From: Verrucomicrobiota bacterium
GTDB taxonomy: Bacteria; Verrucomicrobiota; Verrucomicrobiia; Chthoniobacterales; UBA10450
Direction: 5' to 3'
Length of the DNA stretch: 5,581 bases
Assembly: GCA_003219395.1 (NCBI GenBank)
Contig: QHOR01000063.1
Coordinates: 28,813 to 34,393, forward strand
Shown: positions 5,100-5,581 of the stretch, piece by piece
Layout of the letters: the number at the start of each line of letters is the position of its first letter
How positions within the stretch are numbered: the stretch's first letter is position 1
Program-made: the position numbers and the translations under genes
Notes under the pieces: generated by a model
Database searches by the model: none
Seen by the model: the letters and a program-made list of their open reading frames with translations, nothing else
Told to the model about the DNA's origin: nothing

Positions 5100-5483
5100 A
5101 TGGCGTACCCGACATCAGTCAAGGGAGTGTTGCTCGTGGATCAACAGGTTCTACTCTTGAAGAATTCGCGCGATGAATGGGAGTTGCCTGGTGGACGCAT
5201 CCATCAGGGGGAAGAACATGGACAAACTCTCTCGCGTAAATTCGCCGAGGAACTTTCGATTGATGTGGCGTTGAGTGCACCGATCAATTCATACCTTTTC
5301 GAAGTCGTTCCGGGGCGACAGGTTGTTATCGTGACATATGGTTGCACGCTTATTGGTAAGTTTCGACCCGCCATCAGCGATGAGCATATCGAGTACTGTT
5401 TGTGGCCAGTGGAGCGGCTCTCTGAGCTGAATCTTCCGATCGGTTATAGGCGTTCAATCGAGAAATGGGCGAATACTATCTAA
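5100..5483 (+). CDS. Nudix hydrolase, atypical Nudix box
   Basis: This is a 127-residue single-domain Nudix protein; the family hydrolyses nucleoside diphosphates linked to another group. The start MAYPTSVKGVLLVDQQVLLLKN, with DEWELPGG at 25-32, is typical. The Nudix box (GX5EX7REUXEEXGU) is visible at 32-54: Gly32, Glu38, Arg46, Glu50 and Glu51 are kept, but the Glu after Arg is Lys47 and the late Gly is Ser53. In MutT the equivalent of residue 47 is a catalytic metal-site Glu, so activity may be reduced or changed. Later parts (SYLFEVVPGRQVVIVTYGC, SDEHIEYCLWPVERL, PIGYRRSIEKW) are intact. ATG is eight bases after the attC closing box with no Shine-Dalgarno. The stop TAA lies inside the next attC core box. 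Substrate unknown. Confidence 0.9.
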   Translation: MAYPTSVKGVLLVDQQVLLLKNSRDEWELPGGRIHQGEEHGQTLSRKFAEELSIDVALSAPINSYLFEVVPGRQVVIVTYGCTLIGKFRPAISDEHIEYCLWPVERLSELNLPIGYRRSIEKWANTI

Positions 5484-5581
5484 CCCATCGATGAAGCCAT
5501 CCCAGCACTTTGTTGTAAGCTTTCGGTCGATGCCCCCGCGAATTCTCAAAGCGGTGCGTGGCTGATCTGTTTCTCGTTATA
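5478..5581 (+). other. attC site 8, cut by window end
   Basis: The first box is ATCTAAC (5478-5484) and holds the Nudix stop codon. Arms GATGAAGCCA (5490-5499) and TGGCTGATC (5559-5567) pair with one extra G and one mismatch. TTTCTCGTTATA ends the window. The closing box would be GTTATA plus one unseen base, so it departs from GTTRRRY at its fifth position. Confidence 0.82.

Larger units (their letters stand above)
1..5581 (+). mobile_element. Integron gene-cassette array (interior segment)
   Basis: Six complete or nearly complete attC sites and two half sites alternate with short genes that all read in the + direction, which is the standard layout of an integron cassette array. The closing boxes GTTAGAC, GTTAGGC, GTTAGGT and GTTAGAT recur, and most are preceded by TCTC. 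Cassette junctions, taken as the cut after the first G of each closing box, fall near 187, 1151, 2320, 3409, 4300, 5085 and 5576, giving units of about 490 to 1170 bases. No integrase gene, attI site or Pc promoter is present, so expression from a distant upstream promoter is inferred. The similarity between sites suggests a chromosomal integron, but the host cannot be named. Confidence 0.93.

Overview
This window is a stretch of an integron gene-cassette array. Genes all lie on the + strand, mostly one per unit, and the units are separated by attC recombination sites. Each complete site opens with an RYYYAAC-type box (usually GYCTAAC) and closes with GTTRRRY, preceded in most sites by a shared TCTCGTTAG end. 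Between the boxes lie short inverted L''/L' arms, usually with one unpaired G in the 5' arm. Six attC sites are complete or nearly so (about 71-193, 1035-1157, 2234-2326, 3308-3415, 4163-4306, 5478-end). Two more (about 1629 and about 5085) keep only one half. No integrase, attI or array promoter lies inside the window, so this is the interior of an array. The similarity of the attC ends suits a chromosomal ('sedentary') integron of an environmental bacterium better than a clinical mobile integron. The taxon cannot be fixed from this sequence.

Layout: tail of an unknown cassette (1-187); an NTF2/SnoaL-like protein followed by a possible broken small second gene (188-1151); a fused unit holding a small basic protein, a frameshifted DUF2283 gene, a damaged attC and a second SnoaL-like gene with an altered C-terminus (1152-2320); a membrane-anchored alpha/beta hydrolase (2321-3409); a dihydrofolate-reductase/RibD-C family protein (3410-4300); a membrane-anchored hypothetical protein with a frameshift near its end (4301-5085); and a Nudix hydrolase (5086-5576).

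The genes do not form one pathway. Cassettes are collected independently, and their shared feature is the attC machinery. Four things stand out. Several reading frames are broken by what look like one-base indels, two of them at homopolymers (T7, G4), which means either cassette decay or sequencing error. Two attC sites are truncated and therefore fuse neighbouring cassettes. Several genes end inside attC, either at the TAA of the first core box or by reading on into the site. Finally, the Nudix hydrolase has Lys in place of the first Glu of its REUxEE motif.
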